In this document: positions 12,307 to 23,859 of the stretch, piece by piece | How the letters are laid out: each line of letters starts with the position of its first letter | Numbering within the stretch: position 1 is the first letter of the stretch | Notes under the pieces: model-generated | What the model was told of the DNA's origin: nothing | What the model saw: only the letters and a program-made list of their open reading frames with translations | The model's database searches: none | Position numbers and translations under genes: made by a program | Assembly: GCA_003427395.1 (NCBI GenBank) | Contig: BFEA01000535.1 | Coordinates: 507,113 to 564,149 of the forward strand | Direction: 5' to 3' | DNA from: Chara braunii | Taxonomy: Eukaryota; Streptophyta; Charophyceae; Charales; Characeae | DNA: 57,037 nucleotides

Positions 12307-12319
12307 TTCCATCCCCCTT
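12307..12319 (-). promoter_or_regulatory. Polypurine tract (plus-strand DNA primer site)
   Basis: On the coding strand this reads AAGGGGGATGGAA immediately before the 3' LTR TGTGAGG. A purine run at this place is where RNase H leaves the primer for second-strand synthesis in LTR retrotransposons. It fixes both the element's orientation and the inner LTR edge. Confidence 0.85.
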
Positions 12320-12343
12320 AGCTTCGAAAGTCCGTTGAGATGC

Positions 12344-13850
12344 TTACTTCACAGGTGCCTTCCCCTTTAGCTGTCTTTCATATTCTGCCACCACTTGCGG
12401 TGCTATTTCAATCAGTTCCTCTCTGGTGAACCACCGATCTTATTTCGGATCTGTGTGATGCCTGAATCTGACTCTGTATTCTCTCTTGGGTTTTGGAGCT
12501 CTTCCTCTGCCAAGAGGTCTGGGAACAGGCATGTCTCTATGATCCAGAATGCCGTCGATGTCCACGTGGCCATCCATGGTTGGGGGCAGCATTGATCTCC
12601 TTGAAGGAAATTGATCTGTCTCAGCGAAAGGTGCAAGCTTTGAGGCATGAAACACAGGGTGCGTGCGCAGGTGACCAAGGATACGGATAACATAGGAAGG
12701 ACCATCCATCTCATCCCCAACTATGTCCAGGACTTCCCAGGGACCAAAATATTGGGGCATTAGCTTTCGAGAGATACCGAATTCCTGTCCTAGCTCACTA
12801 GCCTTGACCCAGACACGTTCCCCTACTTGAAATGAGGACTGTCGATGATGTTTGTTCTCAGAAGCAATCATTGCTTGCTGAGATTTCCTGATGTGCTCGA
12901 CAGCTTGCTGTAGCAACTTCTCATACTGCACACCATACTCAAGTGTGCCCGGAGTTGCAAAGGGTCGGTTTTCAGGCAGGAGGAAGTCCAGAGCTGATCT
13001 AGGCTTCCATCCCAAGTGCAGCTGATTAGGACCGACGCCGGTACAGCTGTGTACAGCGTTGTTGTACAGGCTGGCAATGAGAGGCAACTTCTCATCCCAG
13101 TCATCCTGGCTGGGCTTGATGTAATGCCTCAGCAGGTGTTGTACAACTCTGTTCATCTGCTCGGCCTATCCGTTGCCTTCGGGATGATTCCCGGAGGTCA
13201 TCTGAAGTTGACTGCCTAATTGCTCAGCTGTCTTCTTCCACAACTCACTTGTGAAGCGGACATCTCTGTCACTAACGATTGCCTTTGGCAGTCCAAAATC
13301 ACGCACCCAGTTGTCCATAAACAACTTGATGACGTGTTCAGTCCTTGCAGTCTCTGGCATGGCAATTAGTCTAGCGTACTTGGTGAATCGGTCTATGATG
13401 ACAAAGATGTGCCTCTTGCCATTCCTACTGGTCACCAGGGTGTCCATGAAATCCATGGAAACACTCTGTCCCGGACCAGCGGGGATAGGTAAGGGCTTCA
13501 GCAACCCAAGCGGTGCTTGAGTTCACGGCTTGTCCCGCTGACGGACCTGACAGGTCTCCACATACTTCTTTGCATCATCTAGCATTCCGGGTCACCAAAA
13601 TCGTTGTACTAGATTGGCACTGGTCTTTTTGTAGCCAAAGTGTCCAGTTGCGCCATGACATTCTCCTAGAAATAAACTGCGCAAATGCTCACTAGATGGA
13701 ATAACTAATCTTTTAAATTCGACCTTATCAAGAAAGAGTAGTCCGTCCACCATCACAAACTCATCTTCTGTGGCTTTATCTTTCGCCTGAAGTTTGCGTA
13801 TGATGTCCATCGTGACAGGGTCTTCCTGATAGGCTCCCACCAACGATTGA
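12344..13850 (-). pseudogene. Gypsy Pol: integrase with chromodomain-like C-terminus
   Basis: Integrase inserts the cDNA into the host genome. The frame is continuous from about 13985 down to a TAA at 12344-12346, apart from single in-frame stops near 13592, 13530, 13166 and 12440. The zinc-binding HHCC region has the two His (ECHGATGHFGYKK), but its last Cys is Arg (CQVR instead of CxxC). The catalytic core shows MDFMDTL, IVSDRDVRFT and the Glu region at NRVVQHLLRHY. GPWEVLD and HPVFHASKL follow (the GPY/F-type module), then a chromo-like tail with ILDHRDMPV, REYRVRFRHHTDP and WFTREELIEIAPQVV. The tail could steer integration to heterochromatin. At least four stops and the CQVR change mean this copy is inactive. 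Confidence 0.88.
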
Positions 13851-14013
13851 GCTACTTCCTCAGATACACCAAACTCAGAAACTAACGCCCCTAGGTAGTC
13901 TGCCCTACGTGATAGCGCATCTGCAACCTTGTTGTACTCTCCCTTCAGATACTCTAGCTTGAAGTCATACCGATCTATGACCTCAATCCAGCGCTTGAGT
14001 GCATCAGAAAGAG

Positions 14014-16011
14014 TCAGTTGAGTCTTGATCCAAGGGTCTGATGGTCAGTTCTTAAATAGAAAAATCGTCCTAACAGAAAGTGCCTCCAATGGACAAGTGC
14101 CTTGTAGCAAGCATACAGTTCCCTTTCATAGGTGGACTTTGCCAGTTTCTTTGATGGCATCTTTTTGCTCATATACTCAATCGGTCTCAATTTCTTCCCA
14201 TCCTGCTGAGCCAGCACCGCGCCAATGCCGTATTGACTTGCGTCAGTGGTCACAATGAAAGGCTTCTGAGGATCGGGCACCATGAGAACCTCATGATTCA
14301 TGAGTGCATGCTTCAATCGTTTGAAAGCAGCCTCGCACTCATCACTCCAGTCCCATGGCGTGTCAAGTCGAGTTAGATCAGTCAAAGGAGAGGCGATTGT
14401 GGAATAGTTCTTCACAAAGTTCCTATAGTAGCCGCACATCCCTAAGAAAGATCTGACCTCAGTAACAGTCTGAGGTCGTGGCCAGTCCCTGATACTAGCC
14501 ACCTTTGCATCTTCCGGCCTAATTCCTTCCGCGGATACCTCATGACCCAAGTACAAGATCCTAGTGCGTCCAAACTCACATTTCTCTAGGTTGACCTTAT
14601 ACTTGTGTTGTCGCAGGAGTGATAGTACAGTTTCTATGTGTTGTGCATGCTCCTTGACAGACTTACTAAAGATGAGAATATCGTCAAGGTACACGACGAC
14701 AAACTTATCTAAGTAGTCATGGAAGATCGTATTCATGGCGTGTTGGAATGTACCCGGTGCATTGCAAAGGCCAAAGGGCATCACCACAAACTCGTACAGA
14801 CTGTATCTGGTATGAAATGCAGTTTTCTGTTGATCCTCAGGTCTTATAGCAATCTGATGGTAGCCGAACTTTAAGTTTATCTTGCTGTAGTACTTACATC
14901 CCTGCACCTTGTCCAATAGGTCGTCTATGCGAGGTAGAGGCTCTGCGTTCTTCACTGTGATGGCATTGAGGCCTTTGTAATCAATGCACATCCTCAATGT
15001 TCCCCCCTTCTTCGGTACAAATAGCACTGGAGATCCGAAGGGGGAAGTACTCGGCCGTATCCAACCCTTTTCTGTCAGCTCTTTCAGTTGTCGCCGAAGT
15101 TCGTCCAACTCGGTTGGAGCCATCCTATAGATCCTTCCCTTTGGGGTTTTACTCCCTGGAATGATTTCTATGGTGTGGACAATCTCCCTGTCTACGACTC
15201 CTGTGGGCTCTTTGAACAGATCATGGAACTTAGCAACGACGTGTTCTATCTCTGGGGGTGTTTTAACGGCCTCCCCTTTCTCAGAGACATACACTAGGTA
15301 CATACCCTCCGCTTGGTTCTGTTTATAGTAACTGTAGAATGCTGATGCGCACAAGCAGCCATAGGATTCTATTAAACTACTAGCCTTATACTTAGCCAGT
15401 CTCACGGTCCTTCCATCCTGCAACTTATGCTTTAGCACCTTCTTGTCCCAGTCAAACTGGGGCTTGGCAACCTCAAGGTAGTGCATTCCTAACAGCATAT
15501 CGAATGGTAAGTCATTGCTAACCAGGAACGAAATCTTATGATTAAGTTCCCCTCCTCCATAGGAGAAGGTACAGACTACATCCTGGATATAGTCTGTGAC
15601 AACCATGCGCTCCTTATTGGCCAAAGTAGATGCTACCGGTCTACAAAGGTGTTGTACCCGGTCCTTTAGGTGCAGCCTTTCCAAACAGTCGCGACTTATG
15701 TAATTCCGCGTGGAGCCGATGTCTACGAAGGCACCACATTTGCGGCCTCCTTCAGCAACTTCCACCACGAAATGTTCCCCTCTAGGACCTCTACTTAGTG
15801 CCACCGAAGATTCGCGAGGGTCTTTGCTTGACCACTCAGTTTCCAAATCTTCTAAGACTTTAGACACATCCAACGTACAGAGCATAGTTTGGTCTAGATG
15901 AGTCTGCAGGGTGACTAAAGAGTCATTAGCTATGGCCTTCTCATGAAGTGGGGAGGGAATCTGGCCCACTTCACCATGAGTAGAAGCAGCTAAAACCTCC
16001 ACCGACCTCAC
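14014..16011 (-). pseudogene. Gypsy Pol: protease, reverse transcriptase, RNase H
   Basis: 665 codons are open without a stop. The protease active site at about 15715-15726 reads FVDIGSTRNYIS, with D-I-G where D-S/T-G is usual. RT follows: GRIYRMAPTELDELRRQL, VLFVPKKGGTLRMCIDYKGL, SKINLKFGYHQI (motif A, with Asn in place of the usual Asp), FVVMPFGLCNAPGTFQ (motif B) and VVYLDDILIFS (motif C, 14670-14695). RNase H has FIVTTDASQYGIGAVL and YELYACYKAL-like segments, and DHQTL near the end. A small deletion near 14035 shifts the frame, so the stop at 14014 is premature and RNase H continues in another frame (DALKRWIEVIDRYDFK). The motif A change and the frameshift argue that this copy is dead. 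Confidence 0.9.
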
Positions 16012-16072
16012 ATGTTTCCCGAGATGGAAGCCTGGGAATAAGGTACCCCTTCCTTAGGGGGTATCTTCTGCG

Positions 16073-17878
16073 TTACCTTTGCGTTCTTGCACTTGTACTG
16101 GGTGTCTCCATATTCACCACATTTGATGCAAGCACCACGCACTCGGCGGTCCCGCCACACATCCTGATCAAGACCTGCCTTACCCAATCTGCTACTTTGG
16201 ACTGATTGGAGGCGGTTTGCCCTTGACTCTTTTGATGGCCCCTACCTCGGCCACCTGCCCTAGTCTTTACAACTGCATCAAGGGTGCTACCCTCAGCGAC
16301 TTCCTCGCCGTCGTACTCTGAACCGTCCATCAGGTCGGTAAGTTCTTCGATTTCAGTTTGGGTCCCATCGGACTCAACCATCATCAATCTACTACCCTTC
16401 TTCTTCCATTCTTGTGGACTCTTCTTCTTCCTCCCGTCTACTGGAGTAGGCTGAGCACTTCCTAGAGCAGCCTCCAAATCTAGGGCCTTTCTAGAGAAGG
16501 TCTCAAAGGAATGATACTCAAGGCGAGCCTCGCTGGCCAGTAAGGTCCTGAGATTCTCGGGCGGACATCTCAGAAACATGGTCAATAAGACCTGGTCATC
16601 GTAGCGTATACCGGGAACGACGATGAGGTTCTCTACGGTACACGTTAGCTCTCTGACTGACTTGTACTTTCGCTGGTCCAATCTCAACATTGCGTCAGTG
16701 GCAATTTGTGCCTGCTGCGGATTATGCCAGCGAGCTTCTACCATATCTAAGAACTCTTCTAAAGTGAGGGTCTTACCCCAGTCTGCCATGCATCGTCCGA
16801 ACCCGGCCTTCGCTACTATCCCATCCAGCCATTTGGCTGTCTTACCCTCAAGGTAAGATGCAGCAGTAATCACCTCCTCCTCCTGCAACGTCCTCTTTGC
16901 CCTTACCCACATTGGAAGTGTTCTCAACCAAGTGTTGAGCTCCTCGTCCTTCTTCTCACCGGAGAAGGCAAGGGGCGGTTTCATTGGGGTCTTTGGGTAA
17001 CATGGACTTTGTTGATGTCCCTGTGGTGGAACAAATTGTTGCGGCTGTGGTGTAGCTCCAGCCGCTGGACCAGAAGAAGAAGAAGCTATAGTCTGTGCGG
17101 CTGCTACAGACGTACCACTTGGCTGTGTGCCAGCTTGTACCGGAAAGGGGCCTGACATCGCCGTTAACGGCAACGACGACTGCGCTGCTGGCCGTAATCC
17201 TGGCCTTTGTAAAAGGTCCAAGATTTGGTCCAAAGAGTTCTGCATCAGATCCAGCCTGCTGTCCACGTGCGGATGCAACGACAGTACGCTGGCCTTCAAC
17301 ACTTTCATTTGGTCAAACATGGCTGACTCGTCCAAACCCTCTAATGCAGCTTTGTCTGCCTCTAACGTATCAAGCCTAGCTGTTCTATTTTTGATCTACT
17401 TTTCTCTATCGGTAGCTTGCTTCAGTTCCCTCTTTAACCGAGCGCGGATCCTTTCGACTTGTTGGAGCTCTAATAGCTCCCTGCCGCGTGGGGTCAACGG
17501 ACTGAACTGCGAGCCCGCCATTTGACTTGTGGACTGACTAGAACCTACCGATCCGGAAGTACCCGTGGGCCCTGGGGGCATCCCCAACTGGGTCCCAGAC
17601 GAGGATGCAGCAGAGGATGCTGCCGCAGTAGCCATTGCTGCTGCGCTGGCTGCTGCTGCTGCCTGTTCCCTAGCTGCTGCGTTCGCTGCTGCCAACGGCT
17701 GACTTGCAGCTAGTGTTGTTTCTCTCGCTGTCGCGTAAGCACGAGCTCTAACTTCGCCACGAAGCCGTCTTTCGTCTCCCGACCGTAAGGCCTGATACAC
17801 GTGCGGGACCCTAAGTGATCTCGAACGTGTCAGCCTTGCATCGTCAACTCTTCCCTCATCGGCGTCTGACCCACTCAT
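16073..17878 (-). pseudogene. Gypsy Gag, split by one in-frame UAG
   Basis: Gag forms the particle that packages element RNA. The frame opens with MSGSDADEGRVDDARL at 17878, runs through an Ala-rich stretch and a helical segment (ERIRARLKRELKQ), meets a single TAG at 17396-17398, and continues in the same frame (KNRTARLDTLEADK, then DESAMFDQMKVLKASV) to 16073. The capsid part has PPLAFSGEKKDEELNTWL, AKWLDGIVAKAGFG and LEEFLDMVEARWHNP, typical of gypsy Gag. Near 16150 the frame shifts. In the alternative frame a zinc knuckle reads CIKCGEYGDTQYKC, in which the usual His is Asp. Pol follows within 60 bases. Confidence 0.85.
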
Positions 17879-19158
17879 CAGTTAGGCAAACACTATTTGC
17901 ACTACAACCCACTGTTGGAGTCCTACCACAGCATGTGTCTGACCGGCACCTAATTTTCTAAAAATGAATGTGTCCGGCAGGTCCCCTACTTAACCGATCA
18001 AGTGGCAGCCTACAACATTCACAAAAGACCGTAAACATAATTTAGTTATGTCATGATTAGTTCACTTACAGAAGTTTTGCATAGAACTGGCTATGGTAGT
18101 ATACAACAGTCCTAAACTAAATTGTCTGTGAGGTGTTAGCGGTCTGTCAACCAACTAATCGACAATAAAACTAAACTATGTTACAGATGTATGAACAGTG
18201 GGTATGGCTGTGCTTACAGTTGAGCACCAATTGGAACCTACCCTCCCCTCAATCCAACATACCGATGAGCATCATTGAGCAGCAGTGTCATAGGTGTGCA
18301 ATGTCGGCCCACCCCTGTGCCCCAGGTGCATGCTTATGACCAGGCTGCCCTTTCTTTATCCTCGCGTGCAACGAGCCGTACGTCCGACTGATCTGGCTGA
18401 TCAAGAGGCCTATTTAAGGACTGCCCCCAAGGTCGCTCAGGAATTATTTAACGTCGCAATCAGGACGACGATCACAGCCAATTGACAGATCGGAACCCCA
18501 TCCAGAAATGTTTATAGACGGTCTGGGAGCGTCTGCATAAGCCTGTTCAGTCCGCACACCCCTCTATCAGCGCAGCAAAAGTGCCCTCATGGGCAAAGCA
18601 GCCATCGCATGTGTGTACTAACCCCATTGGGTTGGCATGGTGACCGTGACCCACGTGCTTCGACCAGGGCCCTTAAGAGGCACCGCCCTTTCTCCTTCCA
18701 GATGCGCCACCGGGAAGATTGTCGTCTCTCAAGGTAGAGCGCTCACGACACCTCACCAAAAGAGAGGACTCTGAAGTTGGACTCACTTCCTCGCGGTAAG
18801 AAGAGATTGAGAGAGTAGATAAGGTAAGGGAACAACGTACCTGAAGATAGCTGCCCCCAACCACAGATTTCTCACCAATTGAGTTGAGTGTGAATTTGAT
18901 GACCGGTCGTAGCCTCGGTACCACTCACAACTCAATGCAGTGCCACCTCAGCCAAATGCCACATCAGCATGCTCTCATCACCAATCATACATTCCGCCGT
19001 CGCCACGGCATCCCAAGCCGTATAGCCTTCCGGCGCACACCTCTCTACCCAGGTCGTGCGCCTAATTTCGGCCTGACGTCACAAGAACCAACTGCAAAGA
19101 AGCATCTCCAACGCACCAAGTCTGTATAACGCCAGCGCACCAAGGTAAGCGGCGAATC
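17879..19158 (-). other. Leader of the complete gypsy element
   Basis: About 1.28 kb between the gag start and the primer-binding site. No additional protein is recognised and the short frames look accidental. Long untranslated leaders are usual for plant-type gypsy elements and carry packaging and translation signals, none of which I can pinpoint here. Confidence 0.6.
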
Positions 19159-19178
19159 GAACCAGCTCCGATACCAAT
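19159..19178 (-). promoter_or_regulatory. tRNA primer-binding site (initiator Met type)
   Basis: On the coding strand, two bases after the 5' LTR end (CCTTGCA), the sequence reads TTGGTATCGGAGCTGGTTC. The core TGGTATC.GAGC is the complement of the 3' end of plant-type initiator methionine tRNA, with one difference from the usual TGGTATCAGAGC. It marks the start of first-strand synthesis and fixes the LTR inner edge. Confidence 0.85.
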
Positions 19179-19350
19179 TTGCAAGGAACATGAATGTGGA
19201 CGAAGCACAGAGATACCAATTGCAAAATCACACTGAAGTCCGAGTAGTCAAAGCAAGAGCAGATAGCACATCAGAACCAAGATACCATCCACTTGAGAAC
19301 GATACAGCAAAAGTCGTGAGTCAATGTCCAAGCCCAATAGGGCAACACCG

Positions 19351-19541
19351 ACAACATAACCCGAAGTAGCTCTCTCTCTTGAATGGCGCCAGGCGCCCTA
19401 TCTACTCTACAGCCTATACCTACAACTACAGCATGGAAGCAACCANACAACATAACCCGAAGTAGCTCTCTCTCTTGAATGGCGCCAGGCGCCCTATCTA
19501 CTCTACAGCCTATACCTACAACTACAGCATGGAAGCAACCA
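19351..19541. repeat. Exact 95-bp duplication around a single N (assembly artefact)
   Basis: 19351-19445 and 19447-19541 are identical, separated by one N at 19446. Identity over the whole block and the lone N indicate two contigs whose ends overlapped by 95 bases but were joined instead of merged. Confidence 0.9.
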
Positions 19542-20139
19542 GACAACTTGACGACCAGCGAGTGATGACGTCAACACCAATGCCGACCTCCTCTCCACCA
19601 GGTACGTCTCTCTCTCTTCCCTCACTCTCCCTTGTTATCCCACACAGCGCCCTTCACCTTCCGAAGACCACCTTCGCCCTCACCTCCTCCAGCGCCCTCA
19701 TGCAGCCTGGCTATGGCTGCCAGCACCCTGCGCCAAGGCTGCGCCCTACCGCTTAGCGCCAGCCTGCCTTCCCTTAGCCTAGCGCAGCGCAGCACCTGCA
19801 CTCGCAATGCAGCAGCGTGCCGGCTTTGCTCGCAATGGCCAAGATCCCTGCCCACCCGCCTGTTCTGCCTATATGCCAGTGTTGCGTGTGGGTGGTCTGC
19901 CTTGAGCCTGCGCCTGGGCCCCAGTACCTGTACCCAGGCCCAATGCAGATGGGGCCCAGGTAATACAGTTACGCCCCTTATTCTAGGGCCGTTGTCCAGA
20001 TTCAGGCCCTGTACCGGTTTCCCATTGGTTTCCTCGGCCTCGACGACGAAATACTGCTTTTCTGAGGCCAGGGACCAATGTGTGATGTGTCGGCCTCCCA
20101 GACTGTCGCCCAGGGCTCAACCAACCGAGGCCCTGGGCT

Positions 20140-20330
20140 CAACTGCCTTTGCAGGAGTCTGAGGCTCACGATGCACTCCAACCAACTGGCGTGCGGCAAC
20201 TGTCTGATACCCACTTTGTGAAATGCTGAATGAANCAACTGCCTTTGCAGGAGTCTGAGGCTCACGATGCACTCCAACCAACTGGCGTGCGGCAACTGTC
20301 TGATACCCACTTTGTGAAATGCTGAATGAA
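20140..20330. repeat. Second exact 95-bp duplication around a single N (assembly artefact)
   Basis: 20140-20234 and 20236-20330 are identical, with one N at 20235. The block has the same length as the first duplication, as expected if both result from a fixed graph overlap length. Confidence 0.9.
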
Positions 20331-20549
20331 GGTCTCTCGTGGATATTCTGGCCCGCCTTCACTTAGGGCGGGCGTGAGGCTTGCTGGGGGCCTATGCCCG
20401 GAACATATGCATGTTGGCAAGGCCCCGTTGAGGGCTCAATCCTCACATTTCTAATTTTTCTGTAATTATTTTTATTTCGTTACACTGCATTTACAAGATC
20501 CATTTGTTTCTAATTTATCTGTAATTATTCTTATTTTGTTATTTAGGCT

Positions 20550-23120
20550 GGTCGGTCCTCACAGACCGGTGCACACTTTGTGGTCCCAGTCCCATTCCTT
20601 CGCGCCCAACAGCAGGTCATATCTGAGAACCATGCAGAGGCACGCCCTTGCCTCATCTTCCATCCATTCCTTGTTCGGCCAAGCCTTAACAGCCTGCAGG
20701 TCCAGCAGGGCGTTGTGGTAGAACCACTTCAGGCCTGCCTCCTTCCCTGGATCGAACCGCACCGTGGTGACTATGTGTATGGCCTGCGCTCCTGCGTCAA
20801 ATTGCTTGGCCAGGAACTGGGATGTCTGAGTATGCAGAATCGAAGCAGCTGCAGGGGAGGTCATGTTTTCCAGTTTGGTCCAGAAGGATGACCAGCCCTT
20901 TAGCGTTACCCCTCGGGCCTGTGGCCGAGTGCTGTCAATCCTACCTCCCACTTGCCATCCTTCTTCCTAATCGGTATTACCAAGATGGATCCTGAGTATG
21001 TTATTCCCCTCCCCTGCCCCTTGCTCCACCAGGTGTCTCAATTTCCTTCTCTTTATCAAGTCTAGGGGTGCCTCTTCCTCTGGGTCTGTGGTGGGCGGGT
21101 CAGGTGGGTTGGGTGGAGGGGGGCGGCAGCGTATTCGAATCTCTGGGGGTGGGGGGGGGGCTGCGGATTCGAAGCTCCGGGTGGGGGGGCTATTGCTGTT
21201 CCATCTCGATGTCTGTTCCTGGCTCAGCAAGCTGTGTCCGGTTTCCACCAAGTCTGTGCGGTGGCTGCCAGGGGCGGTCGACAGCGGGAGTACACTATAA
21301 GAATGATTTTTTGCTATACCTCTGCCCAGCTCACGTCCGCCTGTGGCCCCTGTTCCAGTGTCCGCCTCAGAGTGGCGCTTCTCTCCAACATCGCAAATAG
21401 CTCCAGGTACGTCGTGTCCCAGAATTCTACTATTAATGGGCCAGTCCACTACTGCGACCAGCTTGGTCTACGGGAAGGTTCTAATGTGGTATGCCCTCCT
21501 CACCCTCTGTGGTTCCAATTCCTATCGGGTGAGGCTGGACTGTTTCGGGAACGGACTCCACCTCCATTGGTTCAGGCCCGAAGGCATACTGGAGGGGGTC
21601 TTGTTCTGCGTCCTCCTGCATTTGCTGCCACTCCTGTTGCTGTGTTCCCCCTGTCACACTGTGCTGCGCGGTGACGCCTTGGGTTGCCGTCTCAGCTGCC
21701 TGAGCGGGATGGATCTTCTCATCTGCAGGGCGGCACCCATACTTTTCCTGTACCCCCTGCATGTCCTCGCCTGCCTGCGCTACGTGAGCCTGCCCGGGCT
21801 ATTGCTGCCTGGCGCCCTGCAGTGGCTCAAGTGTCTGCATCTGTACGCCCTGTCGGGCCTACGGCAGCTGTTGTGGCCTGACTTGCAGCTGTCCCCCTTA
21901 CCCCTGCAGGGGATGGGTAGCTTCTGGTCACTGTTCTGCCTCCTTCTCTGGCCTCTGTCTGTTGTCCGCCAGAGTTTCCTGTTGCTTGTGCTGGGAAGCT
22001 GCTGCCCGGGTTCCAACGGCGGCTGGCCGCTGATCATTCCAGGCTGTGGCTGCCCGTCACCCTGAAGGCTGTCCGGCAGCTGCTTTGGGGCTGTCCTGTC
22101 CCTTGGTGTTGCCTTCTAAGTAGTGTGCTGCATCGGGGCCAAGGCTCTGTTCTGTAGCCCTAGTGTCTCCCTGCTCACGGCCATGCCCCCTTGGTTGCTC
22201 CCAGACCAACTGTTCCCCTCCCCCCTTCCTTCCCACCGTCACCCATTTTTCTGTTTCTTGTGTGTCTTGGGGGGATTCTGTTCGTGATTCTTGGCTGTGT
22301 AATTTGGGTTCAATGCTTGTTTGGGGGGTCCATACGTCAGGTGGACGTGATTCCCAGTCTGGCTCCCCCACCTTCTGCCACACCCAGCCCACCTGGGACC
22401 CGTTTTCTGAGCTGCCTTGAATGTAGACCCAGCCCTCATGACCGGGGTCCACGGCTCTCCAATGTGTGGTTTTGATGGGGCCCTCAGCAGCCTTCCTATC
22501 GCCCATGCTTGTTTCCGTGGGTGCAGTGGGCAGTAGTATTCCGTGCACAGGTGGCTGTAGGCCCTGCAATTGTGGCACCACGATCTCAGTTTGTGAGCGG
22601 TGTCGTCCACCCACCCGGTAACGGATGACATCACCAAGAGAGAACAGTTGGCCTAGTGGGAAGTCAAGGGCCAACATCAGGTAGTCATCCCTTTTGGCGA
22701 CGTAAAAGGGGAGTGAATCTATGAAGTCCACGATGTCATAGAGTTGCCCAAAATCGTGAGCGAAGGTGGCTTGGATTTCGACTGGGATATGGCAAAAAAT
22801 TTGACCCAGTAGAAGTCCTGCATCAGTCGAGTCCGTCTTTCCTCTGGTCCCAAGCGTTTTTGGGGGGACCATGAGTAGATCCACACCCCGGATCTGTCAC
22901 CCGCAACCTCTTCCATCTGTCCCCGGTGCTCTTGTCTGTCTCGAGCATGCAAAGTATGGTGAAAACAGTGTTCGACATCAGTTGGATCAAGAATAAGTCC
23001 CTCGTCAGCTCGGCATTTCCCGTTAACATCTCCAGCCTCTTTCCAATTGGTGAGAGAAAATTCAAAAGCAACAGTGTAGCTGAGATTTAATATCGAAGCG
23101 TAACCACATCGTCGCAGCAT
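20550..23120 (-). pseudogene. LINE ORF1-like or gag-like coding remnant
   Basis: Consecutive minus-strand frames appear to be one decayed gene. The N-terminal part (about 23071-22823 and 22884-22400) reads LLNFLSPIGKRLEML, RDLFLIQLMSNTVFTIL, LLGQIFCHIPVEIQATFAHD and FYVAKRDDYLMLALDFPLGQ. It is followed by a Gln/Pro/Gly-rich low-complexity middle (about 22300-21000) with many frame changes. A C-terminal piece (20951-20559) reads WSSFWTKLENMTSPAAASIL and GLKWFYHNALLDLQAVKAW. A globular N-terminus followed by a long disordered region is common in ORF1 of plant L1 elements, but I cannot name the domain. Its 3' side ends at the complete gypsy element's LTR, so that insertion may have cut it from its ORF2. 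Confidence 0.45.
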
Positions 23121-23215
23121 GGAAAAAGGAGCTCATGCATCAGACCTTCCTCTCATACGTTTCGTGAGAGAGAACTCAAAAGCAACAATGTAGCTGAGAT
23201 TTAATATCGAGCTTA
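23050..23215. repeat. Short direct repeat pair, about 113 bp apart
   Basis: The block gtgagaga.aa.tcaaaagcaac followed by tgtagctgagatttaatatcga occurs at about 23050 and again at about 23164. The second copy has two or three substitutions. It lies in the spacer between the minus-strand ORF1-like remnant and the plus-strand LINE. Confidence 0.65.
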
Positions 23216-23729
23216 TTATTGGTGAGCTTGAACACCGAGTTGTCGTGGAACACCCAGTTGCTGTTGCGTTTCTGTTGTCATGTTACGTTAGGCGCCCAAG
23301 CAACTATTAAGACATGGTACATAACAAGTCCATCATGCAAGTATTCCCAGTGTGTAATGACCCTGCCAAACACGGACTGAGACACAACTGATTTCTGAGT
23401 TCTGCTCATGGAATGAATGCCTTGCTGAGTTTCCCGCTTGTTGCTGAGTTTTCTAAATCTGTGTGTATGCATGCTTGCTGGCCTGCATGCCTGTCTGAGT
23501 GCTTGTCGGCTCGAGTGTGTGTGTGACCTGCAAGGGCACCTGTTCGTTCAGAGGGCCCAAAGGGCCGGTGCTTACCTGTGGCCGTGACATTGAGGGTTGC
23601 AGCGGGGAAAACACTAAAGTGGCGGGAAAGAGGCCCGCGACACGTGAAGCAGCGCAAAAGCGCTCAAGTAGTAGGTAGGCCGGTACCACACCGGTTAGAG
23701 GTAGATGTGCCGGGTACTCGAGGCCAAGC
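23121..23729. other. Spacer between divergent LINE-type remnants
   Basis: No gene identified. It contains one copy of the direct repeat noted separately and ordinary sequence leading into the truncated 5' end of the plus-strand LINE. Confidence 0.4.
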
Positions 23730-23859
23730 AGAAGAAGACAAAAGTTGGCTGGGGATTGGAATGCTACTTTGGATCCTAGTAGGGACAGACTACTAGGCGG
23801 AAGGTCAGGGTTAGGAGAAGGAGTGATGTGGGACGAAGCCCTACCTATTCATAACCTTT

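Larger units (their letters stand above)
10988..20447 (-). mobile_element. Complete Ty3/gypsy retrotransposon with both LTRs
   Basis: The element is delimited by two direct copies of an LTR (10988-12306 and 19180-20447). On the coding (minus) strand it starts TGTGAGG and ends CCTTGCA, the standard TG...CA form. Inside, from right to left on the plus map, are the PBS (19159-19178), leader, gag (17878-16073), protease-RT-RNase H (16011-14014), integrase and a C-terminal chromodomain-like tail (about 13850-12344), and the polypurine tract (12307-12319). Both flanks show the 4-base TTTC, a possible target-site duplication. LTR copies differ by about 2-3%, mostly transitions, so insertion is fairly recent. 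Several in-frame stops and one frameshift make this copy non-autonomous. Confidence 0.93.
19180..20447 (-). repeat. 5' LTR of the complete gypsy element
   Basis: TG...CA ends; it carries the element promoter and polyadenylation signals by family rule. Two exact 95-bp duplications (19351-19445 = 19447-19541; 20140-20234 = 20236-20330), each around a single N, inflate its length. Without them the LTR would be about 1.08 kb. Compared with the 3' LTR over about 480 bases I count 11 substitutions, 10 of them transitions. Confidence 0.92.
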
